Shown: positions 27,067 to 34,770 of the stretch, in pieces
Numbering within the stretch: position 1 is the stretch's first letter
Layout: every line of letters begins with the position of its first letter
Source of the DNA: CAWBJP01 sp044867425
Lineage (GTDB): Bacteria; Actinomycetota; Acidimicrobiia; IMCC26256; BP-133
Reading direction: 5' to 3'
NCBI GenBank assembly: GCA_044867425.1
Contig: JBIOUX010000209.1
Location: 1 to 48,691 of the forward strand
Length of the DNA stretch: 48,691 nt
Notes under the pieces: model-generated
Told to the model about the DNA's origin: nothing
The model's database searches: none
The model's input: the letters and a program-made list of their open reading frames with translations, nothing else
Made by a program: the position numbers and the translations under genes

Positions 27067-27172
27067 TTCCCGCCGGGTCCCCTGCACCCCGGCTCCTCCG
27101 GGGTCGGGGTCCCCGCCGGAACCTCCGGTTCCGGTGGGGTGGCGTCGTGGGGCCCCTGCCCCACGCCCGGCC
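27067..27172 (-). repeat. R1 repeat, copy 2 (long form)
   Basis: This copy begins 12 bp after the enoyl-CoA hydratase stop and ends just before the lpdA ribosome site. It has the GCGTGGGG/CCCCACGC hairpin and the GCCGGG/CCCGGC hairpin. Between them it carries about 40 extra bases that form another hairpin (CGGAACC/GGTTCCG). Relative to copy 3, the second stem shows a T-A to G-C exchange on both sides. Confidence 0.78.
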
Positions 27173-27184
27173 GTGACTGAGACC

Positions 27185-27979
27185 TTACCGGCCCACGAAC
27201 CGGGCCTTGCCGGGCCCGCTCTCGAAGAAGCTGCGGATGCCGATGTCGGCGTCCTCGGTGCGGATGGCTTCGGCGAAGAGCTCGGCCTCCAGGTCGAGCC
27301 CCTCGGCCAGGGTGGTGTCCAGCCCGCCGTCGATCGCCCGCTTGGCGAGCCCCATGGCCACCACCGCGCCCCGGGCCAGCGTCCCGGCCCACTCCAGGGC
27401 CGCCTCCAGGTGCTCGCCGGCGGGAACCACCCTGTCGACCAGGCCGATGGCCAGGGCCTCGTCCGGCTTCACGTGCCGGCCGCTCCAGATCAGCTCCTTG
27501 GTCCGGGCGGGACCGATGAGGCGGGGGAGGCGCTGGGTGCCGCCCGCCGCCGGGTACAGGCCGAGGAGGATCTCGGGCACCCCCAGGCGGGCCGTGGCCG
27601 ATGCCACCCGCAGGTCGCAGGCCAGGGCCAGCTCCAGGCCGCCGCCCAGGGCATAGCCGGCGATGGCGGCGATCACGGGGCGGGGGACGGCGGAGAGGGT
27701 GTCGAAAGCCCGGCGGAAGTTGCCGATGAGGCCTGTGTCCTGGGGGACACCCCCAGCCCCGGGCGGTCCCTTGAGCTGGCCGATGTCGGCCCCGGCGGCG
27801 AAGACCCGCTCCCCGCCGGTGACCACCACCGCCTTGAGTTCGGGGTCCTTCACCAGCCCCTCGGCGATGCCGGCCAGCTCGGCCAGCAGCTCGGCGGACA
27901 GGGCGTTCATCGGCGGGCGCTGGAGCGTGACGACCTCGACCCCGTCATCCCGGCGCTCGTTGGAGATGAATTCACCCAT
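27185..27979 (-). CDS. Enoyl-CoA hydratase/isomerase family protein
   Basis: Predicted 264-residue crotonase-fold enzyme. The oxyanion and active-site segments are clear: FAAGADIGQL, GYALGGGLELALACDLR with the first catalytic Glu, and VPEILLGLYPAAGGTQRL with the second. Both glutamates of true enoyl-CoA hydratases are therefore present, so hydration of trans-2-enoyl-CoA is the likely reaction. Chain-length preference cannot be judged. It is 10 bp downstream of meaB on the same strand, in a run with other acyl-CoA genes. The ATG start gives the standard family N-terminus; upstream codons lack bias. Confidence 0.9.
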   Translation of the reverse strand: MGEFISNERRDDGVEVVTLQRPPMNALSAELLAELAGIAEGLVKDPELKAVVVTGGERVFAAGADIGQLKGPPGAGGVPQDTGLIGNFRRAFDTLSAVPRPVIAAIAGYALGGGLELALACDLRVASATARLGVPEILLGLYPAAGGTQRLPRLIGPARTKELIWSGRHVKPDEALAIGLVDRVVPAGEHLEAALEWAGTLARGAVVAMGLAKRAIDGGLDTTLAEGLDLEAELFAEAIRTEDADIGIRSFFESGPGKARFVGR

Positions 27980-27989
27980 CGGTTCGAGG

Positions 27990-28940
27990 CTACTCGTCGC
28001 CCAGGAGGCTCTCGGCCGCCGCGTAGGGGTCGAGCTCCCGGGCGAGCACCGACGCCGCCGCCTCCTCGAAGCGGGCACCCGAGCACACCTTGCCGGCCCG
28101 CTCGTAGAGGCGCCCCACCACGATGGAGTGCAGCTCCTCCCGGACCCGCTGCTCCCGGCGCCGGGCCAGGCGCCCGTCCGACTCCAGGAACCGCCGGTGG
28201 GCCCCGATCGCCTCCCACAGCTCGTCGGTGCCCTCGCCCTTGGAACCCACCGTCTTGACGATGGGTGGCTTCCACTCGGTTTGCAGCGACAGCTCGAGCA
28301 TGAACTCGAGGTCCCGCACCGTCTCGTCGGCGCCGTCGCGGTCGGCCTTGTTGACCACGAACAGGTCGGCGATCTCCAGCAGGCCGGCCTTGGAGGCCTG
28401 CACCGCGTCGCCCCAGCCGGGGTTGACCACCACCACGGTGGTGTCGGCCGCGCCCGCCACCTCGATCTCGACCTGGCCCACTCCCACCGTCTCGATCAGC
28501 ACCCAGGGCTTGCCGGCGGCGTCGAGAACCCGCACCGCCTGGGGGGTGGCCAGCGACAGGCCGCCCAGGTGGCCCCGGGTGGCCATGGAGCGGATGAACA
28601 CCCCGGGATCGGTGGCGTGCTCCTGCATCCGCACCCGGTCGCCGAGGATGGCCCCTCCGGAGAAGGGGCTGGACGGGTCGACCGCCAGGACGCCGACCTC
28701 CACTCCTTCGTCCCGGATGCGGGCGATGAGCCGGTCGGTGAGCGTCGACTTGCCCGAGCCGGGCGCGCCGGTGATGCCCACGGTGTAGGCCGAACCGGTG
28801 TGGGGGAACAGGCGGGAGATGGCCTGCCGGGCGGCGTCGCCGCCCGTCTCCACCAGGGTGATGAGGCGGGCCACGGAAGCCCGCTCGCCGGCCAGGGTGC
28901 CCTCCACCAGCGCGGCCGGGTCTCGGGCGGCGGACGTCAC
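27990..28940 (-). CDS. meaB: Methylmalonyl-CoA mutase-associated GTPase MeaB
   Basis: Predicted 316-residue G3E-type P-loop GTPase that protects and reloads adenosylcobalamin-dependent methylmalonyl-CoA mutase. P-loop GITGAPGSGKSTLTDRL, the metal-binding AVDPSSPFSGGAILGDRVRM, the TVGVGQVE switch, and NKADRDGA (base specificity) are diagnostic. The C-terminal helical dimerisation arm is present. GTG start. The mutase itself is not in the window, but the acyl-CoA carboxylase 3 kb away makes or uses the same intermediate, suggesting a propionate or methylmalonate route in this organism. Confidence 0.94.
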   Translation of the reverse strand: MTSAARDPAALVEGTLAGERASVARLITLVETGGDAARQAISRLFPHTGSAYTVGITGAPGSGKSTLTDRLIARIRDEGVEVGVLAVDPSSPFSGGAILGDRVRMQEHATDPGVFIRSMATRGHLGGLSLATPQAVRVLDAAGKPWVLIETVGVGQVEIEVAGAADTTVVVVNPGWGDAVQASKAGLLEIADLFVVNKADRDGADETVRDLEFMLELSLQTEWKPPIVKTVGSKGEGTDELWEAIGAHRRFLESDGRLARRREQRVREELHSIVVGRLYERAGKVCSGARFEEAAASVLARELDPYAAAESLLGDE

Positions 28941-28964
28941 CGGCGCGGCACGCTCCGGCTCAGG

Positions 28965-29183
28965 TCAGACGGCTTCGACGGCGGTGACGCCGGGCACACG
29001 GTCCTTGAGGATCCGCTCCACGCCACCCTTGAGGGTCAGCCAGGAGATCGAGCAGCTGTCGCACGCCCCCGACAGCTTCACCTTGACCACGCCGTCTTCG
29101 ATGCCCAGGTACTCGATGTCCCCACCGTCCATCTGGAGGGCGGGGCGGATGGCGTCGATCGCCTCGAGAATGGCGGGTTCCAT
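28965..29183 (-). CDS. NifU C-terminal-type iron-sulfur scaffold protein
   Basis: Predicted 72-residue protein corresponding to the NifU_N/Nfu C-terminal domain alone. The domain pattern ALQMDGGDIEYLGIEDG followed by LSGACDSC (C41, C44) and a C-terminal helix is typical. The CxxC pair binds a cluster across a dimer, and such proteins deliver Fe-S clusters to targets. The ATG fits the family. It lies between murA and meaB on the same strand with 24-29 bp gaps, with no clear pathway link to either. Confidence 0.9.
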   Translation of the reverse strand: MEPAILEAIDAIRPALQMDGGDIEYLGIEDGVVKVKLSGACDSCSISWLTLKGGVERILKDRVPGVTAVEAV

Positions 29184-29212
29184 GCCCAGGAGCCTACCGC
29201 CCGGAGGCCTGC

Positions 29213-30481
29213 TCAGGACCGGTGGACGTCGGCGCCAAGGGCGGCGAAGGTTCCCGGCAGGTCCCGGTAGCCCCGGTCGACGTGGTGGATGTCGTGGATG
29301 ACGGTCTCGCCTTCGGCGGCCAGGCCGGCCAGGACCAGCGCCGCCCCCGCCCGCACGTCCAGGGCCCGCACCGGTGCGCCGGAGAGGCGATCGACGCCCC
29401 GGACCACGGCGTGACGGCCCTCGGTGCGCACGTCGGCGCCCATGCGGGCCAGCTCGGCCACGAACCCGAAGCGCCCGTCGAAGAGGTTCTCGGTCACGAT
29501 CCCGCTCCCCCGGGCCACGCACAGGAGGGCCACCGCCTGGGGCATGAAGTCGGTGGCGAAGCCCGGGTAGGGCAGCGTGGCGATGTCGACGGCTTTGAGC
29601 TTGCCCCGGGAGAAGGCCCAGATGCCGTCGGCGGTGGGCGAGACCTTCATGCCCATGGCTCCCAGCTTCATGGCCAGCATCTCCAGGTGCTCGAGGCGCG
29701 GGCCGGCGAGGCTGATCTCGCCGCCGGCGATCCCACAGGCCATGAGCAGGGTGCCGGCCTCGATGCGGTCAGCCATCAGCTCGGCGTCCACCGGCGTCAG
29801 CTCGCCCACGCCCTCCACGGAGATGGTCGAGGTGCCCGCCCCCACGATCTGGGCGCCCATGCGGGTGAGATAGGCGGCCAGGGCGGTGATCTCCGGCTCC
29901 CGGGCGGCGTTCTCGATGACGGTCGTGCCCTTGGCCCGCACGGCGGCGGTGAGCAGGTTCTCGGTGGCGCCCACACTGGGGAACTCGAGGACGACCCGGG
30001 CCCCCCGCAGGGCGGTGGTGCGGGCCTGGATGAACCCGTGGACCACCTCGGCTTCGACGCCCATGGCCTCCAGCCCCCGCAGGTGCATGTCAAGCCGGCG
30101 GCTGCCGATGGCGTCGCCCCCGGGGAGCGCCACCCGGGCCTCCCCGCAGCGACCCAGCAGCGGGCCGAGCACGTTGATGGACGCCCGCATCCGGCTGACC
30201 AGCTCGTAGGGCGCCTCGGGGGTGAGCGTGCCGCTGGTGTCGACCTGGAGGGTTTCGGGCCCGGTCCACTCCACCCGGGCGCCGATGGCGGACATGACTT
30301 CGATCATCACCTCGGCGTCGACGACCGGCGGCATGTTGGTGAAGGTCGAGGTGCCCGGGGCCAGGATGGCGGCGGCCAGCTGCTTGAGGCCCGAGTTCTT
30401 GGTGGCGCCGGACACCCGGATCTCGCCCTCCAGGGGCGGTCCGGGCCGGACGACGAAACGATCACTCATGGGACGGCTCAT
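29213..30481 (-). CDS. murA: UDP-N-acetylglucosamine 1-carboxyvinyltransferase (Asp variant)
   Basis: Predicted 422-residue enzyme for the first committed step of peptidoglycan synthesis, adding enolpyruvate from PEP to UDP-GlcNAc. The substrate Lys/Asn pair lies in SGATKNSGLK, and RASINVLGPLLGR and PGFATDFMPQ are family signatures. The active-site loop reads LPGGDAIGSRRLDMHL: Asp123 stands where most bacteria have Cys. The same exchange in mycobacteria and chlamydiae leaves the enzyme active and insensitive to fosfomycin, which needs the Cys thiol. Two in-frame ATGs (30481 and 30469) are possible, neither with a strong ribosome site. Confidence 0.95.
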   Translation of the reverse strand: MSRPMSDRFVVRPGPPLEGEIRVSGATKNSGLKQLAAAILAPGTSTFTNMPPVVDAEVMIEVMSAIGARVEWTGPETLQVDTSGTLTPEAPYELVSRMRASINVLGPLLGRCGEARVALPGGDAIGSRRLDMHLRGLEAMGVEAEVVHGFIQARTTALRGARVVLEFPSVGATENLLTAAVRAKGTTVIENAAREPEITALAAYLTRMGAQIVGAGTSTISVEGVGELTPVDAELMADRIEAGTLLMACGIAGGEISLAGPRLEHLEMLAMKLGAMGMKVSPTADGIWAFSRGKLKAVDIATLPYPGFATDFMPQAVALLCVARGSGIVTENLFDGRFGFVAELARMGADVRTEGRHAVVRGVDRLSGAPVRALDVRAGAALVLAGLAAEGETVIHDIHHVDRGYRDLPGTFAALGADVHRS

Positions 30482-30527
30482 GGTAGGTCCCGGGTGGGGG
30501 GGCCGAGGTGATGCCCGGCCCGAACGC

Positions 30528-31358
30528 CTACCGGTTCTGGTAGTTGGGCCGGCGGCCGGCGGCGAAGGCGGTGACCGCCTCGACGAAATCCGCCGACCGG
30601 ATGCACCGGGCCTGCCCGACGGCCGCCTCCCGCAGGCCCTCGGACAGGGATTGGCCGGCGGCGGCGGCGTCGATGGCGAGCTTGGACCCGGACACGGCGA
30701 GGGGAGGCTGGGCGGCGATCTGCTCGGCCAGCTTGGCCGCTTCCGTCTCCAGCTCATCGTCCCGGACCAGCCGGTTGGCCAGGCCGATCCGGAGGGCCTC
30801 GTCGGCGTCGATCTGCTCACCCGTCCAGACCAGCTCCTTGGCCTTGGCCGCCCCCACCACCCGGGGCAGCCAGTAGAGGCCCCCCAGGTCGGGCAGCAGG
30901 CCGTAGCGGTGCTCGGGCAGGCCGAGCTTGGTGCCCCGGGCCACGATCCGCAGGTCGCAGGCCAGGGCCAGCTGCAGGCCGGCGCCGAGGGCGTAGCCCC
31001 GCACGGCGGCGATGGTCGGGTAGGGCGCCTGGGCCAGCCAGGAGTAGCACTCCTGGATGTCGGTGATCGCCGTCACCAGCCGGTCCTCGCCCGTGTCCTC
31101 GGTGGGGGTGCCCGAGCCGGCCTCGGTGAAGAGGCCGCCGGACTGGGCCGGGTTGAAGCTCGACGTGTCGATGCCGCTGGAGAAGGCCCGGCCCTGGCCG
31201 ATGACCACCAGCGCCCGGAGCTCCTCGTCGGCCACCAGCTCGCCGCCGAGCTTGGCCATCTCCTCCCACATGGCGAAGGTCCAGGAGTTGAGCTTGTCGG
31301 GGCGGTTCAGGCGCAGCCAGCCCACGGGGCCCTGGCGTTCGACGATGAAGTGCTCCAT
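30528..31358 (-). CDS. Enoyl-CoA hydratase/isomerase family protein (one Glu replaced)
   Basis: Predicted 276-residue crotonase-fold protein. FSSGIDTSSF, GYALGAGLQLALACDLR and LPEHRYGLLPDLGG are the acyl-CoA and oxyanion segments. The first catalytic Glu of hydratases is Gln here (GLQLALA), while the second region keeps Glu (LPEHR). An isomerase-like or other crotonase activity is therefore more likely than straightforward hydration. A long insert (around residues 70-95, GGLFTEAGSGTPTED) lies in the active-site lid. GGAAGGAAAAG before the ATG is a good ribosome site and belongs to the downstream flank of repeat R1. Confidence 0.86.
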   Translation of the reverse strand: MEHFIVERQGPVGWLRLNRPDKLNSWTFAMWEEMAKLGGELVADEELRALVVIGQGRAFSSGIDTSSFNPAQSGGLFTEAGSGTPTEDTGEDRLVTAITDIQECYSWLAQAPYPTIAAVRGYALGAGLQLALACDLRIVARGTKLGLPEHRYGLLPDLGGLYWLPRVVGAAKAKELVWTGEQIDADEALRIGLANRLVRDDELETEAAKLAEQIAAQPPLAVSGSKLAIDAAAAGQSLSEGLREAAVGQARCIRSADFVEAVTAFAAGRRPNYQNR

Positions 31359-31365
31359 CTTTTCC

Positions 31366-31429
31366 TTCCCGCCTGGGCCCCTGCACCCAGGCTCCTCCGG
31401 TGCGTGGGGCCCCTGCCCCACGCCCGGCC
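31366..31429 (-). repeat. R1 repeat, copy 3
   Basis: This 64-bp element begins 14 bp after the hydrolase stop, same orientation. Hairpins are GCGTGGGG/CCCCACGC and GCCTGGG/CCCAGGC, joined by the invariant GGAGGA-type spacer, and it ends in GGCGGGAA leading into the next gene's ribosome site. It is the most compact and symmetrical of the three copies. Confidence 0.8.
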
Positions 31430-31443
31430 GTTTTGTTGGGAGG

Positions 31444-32064
31444 TTACCGGGCGGTCAGCGCCGCCACCCAAGCCGCGGTGACCTCGGCGACCTCCTCGAG
31501 GATGCCGGCGGGAGTCCGGCCCCGGCTCTTGGGAGCCCGGTACCCGTGGTCGGCGTCGGGCAACCAGTGGAACGTCACCGCCCCGGGGATGGCCTGCGCC
31601 GCGTCCTCGAGGGAGGCCCGGGGAGCGAGGGCGTCCCGGTCCCCGCTCACGAACAGGACGGGCACGGTCAGCTTGGGGAAGTGGGCGGTGCGGAGCTTCT
31701 CCGGCTTCCCCGCCGGGTGCAGGGGATAGCCGAGGAGCACCAGGCCCAGGGCGGGGACGGGGTCGGTGTCGTGGCCCACCACCATCGAGCAGTACCGCCC
31801 GCCCATGGAGCGACCGCCGAGCACGAGACGCTCCGGAGCGAGGCCCGTGTCGTGCGCCAGTCGGGCCGCCGCCTCCCGGGTGGCCTGCTCGAGGACGGGC
31901 GCCCGGTCGGGCGCCTGGCGGCCGGCCCGGCGGTAGGGGTAGTCGAAGCGCAGGCTCGGGATGCCGGCCGCGGCCAGCCGCCCGTCCACGGCGACGAGGG
32001 CGGCCGAGTTGCGGTCCGAGCCGGCGCCGTGGGCGAGCAGGACCGCCCGGTCAGCGCCGGTCAT
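31444..32064 (-). CDS. Alpha/beta hydrolase, dienelactone-hydrolase-like
   Basis: Predicted 206-residue single-domain hydrolase. LLAHGAGSDRNS gives the oxyanion strand, GGRSMGGR the nucleophile elbow (S86), SGDRDALAP the acidic residue, and DADHGYR the catalytic His. The size and the HGAG opening match small Tex30/KANL3-like or dienelactone-hydrolase-like esterases whose substrates are generally unknown. The ATG is chosen at the onset of coding bias. It follows the S9 peptidase on the same strand after a small hairpin, and precedes repeat R1. Confidence 0.85.
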   Translation of the reverse strand: MTGADRAVLLAHGAGSDRNSAALVAVDGRLAAAGIPSLRFDYPYRRAGRQAPDRAPVLEQATREAAARLAHDTGLAPERLVLGGRSMGGRYCSMVVGHDTDPVPALGLVLLGYPLHPAGKPEKLRTAHFPKLTVPVLFVSGDRDALAPRASLEDAAQAIPGAVTFHWLPDADHGYRAPKSRGRTPAGILEEVAEVTAAWVAALTAR

Positions 32065-32079
32065 CGCGTTCTTGTGAGG

Positions 32080-32101
32080 AAAATGCCAGCGATTGCTGGC
32101 A
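32080..32101 (-). terminator. Small hairpin after the S9 peptidase gene
   Basis: TGCCAGC and GCTGGCA form a perfect 7-bp stem with a 4-nt loop, followed on the minus strand by TTTTCC. It lies 21 bp past the S9 peptidase stop and would be a weak intrinsic terminator before the hydrolase gene. Confidence 0.5.
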
Positions 32102-32122
32102 GAAAGCTCACAGAAAGCGGGG

Positions 32123-33967
32123 TCACCGTTTGAGGACCCAGCGGGTGAGGAACTTCTCGGCCCGTTCCAGCTCGTCGACGATGGTGTCGGGATTGGCCCA
32201 GCCGTGACCTTCGCCGGGATAGACCTTGTACTCCACCGCCGCCCCCCGCCGCCGGAGGGCGTCGACCAGCCGGTCGGCCTGCGCCTCGGGGACGGTGTCG
32301 TCCTTGTCGCCCTGGAGGACGAGGAGCGGCGTGGCGATCTTGCCGGCGTGGGTGATGGGTGAGCGCTCCTCGTAGCGGTCGGCCGCCTCGGGAAGCGGGC
32401 CGACCATCTGGTCGAGGTAGCGGGACTCATAGCGATGGGTGGTCTCGGCCAGGTCGAAGAGGTCGGTGACCCCGTAGCGGTCGACGGCCGCCTTGGCCAG
32501 CCCGGGATGGTGGGCGCAGACGAGGAGGAGGGTGAACCCGCCGGCGCTGCCGCCGTCGACGGCCACCCGCTCCGGGTCGCACCAGCCCTGCTGGCCGGCG
32601 TGGCGAATGCCGGCGGCGACGTCGGCGACGTCGTGGACGCCCCAGTTGGCGGTGAGAGCCTGGGTGTAGTCGCGCCCGTAGCCTGTGGACCCCCGGTAGT
32701 TGGGGGCGAGCACGGCCCAGCCCCGGGACAGCCAGAACTGGTGCCGCGGGTTCCAGGTGGCGGCGGAGGAGCCCGTGGGCCCGCCATGGACGTAGACCAG
32801 CAGCGGCGGCGGACCGGGGTCGTCCGCCGGTTCCGGCCGGTACAGGAGCCCGTGGACGGTGGCCCCATCGTCGGACGTCCAGCTCACCGCCTCGGGCTCC
32901 ACCGGGCCGGCCGCCTCCAGGGCGCCGGGCGCACCCTGGGCCCGGCCGCGGCGCACGGGCCCGCCGGCGGTCGCCCCGTTGCCCCCGCCGTCCAGGGCGA
33001 ACGTGGTGACCCGGGGCGGGGTGCGGGCCCCGGAGCGAACGGCGGCGATGCCGTCGGTTCCCCAGTCGAGCCCGTGGTGCCAGCCCCGGGAGATCTCGTG
33101 GTGGCCGCCGTCGTTGCTGCACACCACCAGGCGCCCGAACCCGGCCTCGTTCCGGTTGAGCACCAGCGAGCGCCCGTCGGGCGACCAGGTCCAGGACCGC
33201 TGGCCCGGGCCCCAGGTGGGCTCGGCGTGCTCGAAGGGTTCCTCCAGGGCGGGGCGGGCCCGACCCCCGTCGGGGGCGGCCACCCACACGTTGGCGAAAC
33301 CGGTCTGGTCGGAGATGTAGCCGAGAGCCGAGCCGTCGGGCGAGAAGCGGGGCTGGCCGGTGGCGATGCCGTCGCCGCCGGCCACCACTTCCGGCTTGCC
33401 GGCGGGCAGGCAGCCGTCCAGGGCGCGGACCACGATGCGCGAGGCGTCCCAGGGCATGGCCGGGAAGTCCCACTCGTGCCAGGCCAGGCTGTGGCCGTCG
33501 GGGGCCCAGACGGGTTCGAAGGCCCAGTCGGCGCCGGTGGACACCTTGACCGGCCAGGCGGAGCCGTCGGTGGGGACCACGGCGATCTCGCAGGTGTCGT
33601 CCCGTTCGAGCACGAAGGCGATGCGGCTGCCGTCGGCGGAGATGGCGGGGGCGGCCGCCCGCCCGTCCCGGGTCAGAGGTCGCAGCGGCCCCCCGTTGGC
33701 GGGCACGGCCACGAGGCGCCCGTCGGCGGCGGCGTGGACGATCTCGGTGCTGTCCGGCGTCCAGACGAAGGGCGACCCGGCCCGGGCCACGCCCACGTCG
33801 ACGGTCACCGTCACCGCCGGCCCCGACCCGCCGGCCGGCGCCACCACCAGGTCGGCCCGCCCGCAGAAGGACTCGACCCACGCCAGCGATCGCCCGTCCG
33901 GCGACCACCGGGGGTCGGCCAGCGTCCGCTGCCGGGCCACCATCTGGGCCGTCACCCTTGCGCTCAC
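32123..33967 (-). CDS. S9 family peptidase with beta-propeller domain
   Basis: Predicted 614-residue acylaminoacyl-peptidase/prolyl-oligopeptidase-like enzyme. Residues 1-360 hold PD40/WD40-like propeller blades (repeats of RWSPDGRSLAW, RFSPDGSALGY, WSPDGRSLVL). Residues 370-614 are the alpha/beta-hydrolase: LVYVHGGPTGSS, the nucleophile S474 in GGSAGGF, D556 in GDKDDTVP and H588 in GEGHGW. It cleaves short peptides or N-acylated ends in the cytosol; there is no signal peptide. It resembles the lanthipeptide-cluster peptidase at 38720 in architecture, so it is a useful comparison. GTG 33967 is the likely start, about 12 bases after a purine-rich stretch. Confidence 0.9.
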   Translation of the reverse strand: MSARVTAQMVARQRTLADPRWSPDGRSLAWVESFCGRADLVVAPAGGSGPAVTVTVDVGVARAGSPFVWTPDSTEIVHAAADGRLVAVPANGGPLRPLTRDGRAAAPAISADGSRIAFVLERDDTCEIAVVPTDGSAWPVKVSTGADWAFEPVWAPDGHSLAWHEWDFPAMPWDASRIVVRALDGCLPAGKPEVVAGGDGIATGQPRFSPDGSALGYISDQTGFANVWVAAPDGGRARPALEEPFEHAEPTWGPGQRSWTWSPDGRSLVLNRNEAGFGRLVVCSNDGGHHEISRGWHHGLDWGTDGIAAVRSGARTPPRVTTFALDGGGNGATAGGPVRRGRAQGAPGALEAAGPVEPEAVSWTSDDGATVHGLLYRPEPADDPGPPPLLVYVHGGPTGSSAATWNPRHQFWLSRGWAVLAPNYRGSTGYGRDYTQALTANWGVHDVADVAAGIRHAGQQGWCDPERVAVDGGSAGGFTLLLVCAHHPGLAKAAVDRYGVTDLFDLAETTHRYESRYLDQMVGPLPEAADRYEERSPITHAGKIATPLLVLQGDKDDTVPEAQADRLVDALRRRGAAVEYKVYPGEGHGWANPDTIVDELERAEKFLTRWVLKR

Positions 33968-34006
33968 GAGGGAGGACGCTACCGTCCCCCTCGTGATCAC
34001 GGACGA

Positions 34007-34144
34007 ACCCGGCCCGGCGAGGTGGTCGTGTCCTCCACCGTGCGCGACCTGGTCGCCGGCTCCGGGCTCCGCTTCACCGACCGGGGCCGCCACACCCTCA
34101 AAGGCATCGAAGGTGACTGGCACCTCCTGGCGGTGGAGGATTGA
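34007..34144 (+). pseudogene. Decayed C-terminal tail of a class III nucleotidyl cyclase
   Basis: A 45-codon stretch reads RPGEVVVSSTVRDLVAGSG, then FTDRGRHTLKGIEGDWHLL and a stop. This is the standard C-terminal end of actinobacterial adenylate/guanylate cyclase catalytic domains. Nothing upstream encodes the rest of the domain: the minus-strand S9 peptidase gene starts 40 bp away. There is no start codon in the fragment. It is best read as a deletion remnant, marking a rearrangement junction between the S9 gene and the metallopeptidase gene. Confidence 0.7.
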
Positions 34145-34159
34145 GGAGCAGGTTGCGGC

Positions 34160-34723
34160 CTAGGCCAGGTGGAGACGGCGGGCCAGCGCTTCCCGCTCCG
34201 AGGGCAGTGGCCAGGGGTTGGGGGTGCAGGCGCCCGTCCCCTTCGACTGCTGCATCATCACCGGCGCCGGATGGCCCGACCCGGGACAGGAGGCGTGGCC
34301 GAAGCCCAGCCAGTGGCCGGTCTCGTGGTTGACCACCATGGTCCGGTACTCCTCGAGGGGGCCGGCCCACGGCGTCGAGCCCGTCGACCAGCGGTCCTCG
34401 TTGATGACCACGTTGTCGCCGCGGCGACAGGAGTACCGCGGATGGCAGGGCGGGCCGAAGCTGGACATGGAGGATGCCGATGCCAGCCACACGGTGAAAT
34501 CGCCACCCGACTCGACCCGGGCGAACCCGACCCGGCCGTCGAGGGCCCAGCCCCGGGCGTCGTTGAGGACCTGGGTCACCGTGGCGGCGAAGGCCCCGAC
34601 GTCTGACGCCACCGGTCCGCGGGTGGCCACGACGAAGCGGTAATCGACCTCCGGCGCGGCGTGGGCCGGGAATGCGGCGATCACCATCACCAGGCCCACG
34701 GCCGATGAGAGGCGGCGGAGCAT
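34160..34723 (-). CDS. Secreted zinc metallopeptidase (DUF3152-like)
   Basis: Predicted 187-residue exported protein. The signal peptide (residues 1-23, LSSAVGLVMVIAAFPAHA) is followed by a domain with the metzincin-type zinc motif HETGHWLGFGH (H133, E134, H137, H143) and a downstream Met in PVMMQQS that could be the Met-turn. Four cysteines may form disulfides. The fold fits the actinobacterial DUF3152 family (recalled, not searched), whose substrates are unknown. ATG 34723 starts the signal peptide; a TTG upstream is less likely. It diverges from glpX across 47 bp and converges on the cyclase remnant. Confidence 0.78.
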   Translation of the reverse strand: MLRRLSSAVGLVMVIAAFPAHAAPEVDYRFVVATRGPVASDVGAFAATVTQVLNDARGWALDGRVGFARVESGGDFTVWLASASSMSSFGPPCHPRYSCRRGDNVVINEDRWSTGSTPWAGPLEEYRTMVVNHETGHWLGFGHASCPGSGHPAPVMMQQSKGTGACTPNPWPLPSEREALARRLHLA

Positions 34724-34770
34724 GGCAGTAGAGTTGCCGTTCTGATCGCCGACTGGCAAGGAGCGAGGAC

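Noticed and set aside
31444..33967. The other S9 peptidase and hydrolase as part of the lanthipeptide cluster
   Set aside because: They lie on the opposite strand beyond glpX and a cyclase remnant, with no overlap or shared promoter, so a link is not supported.
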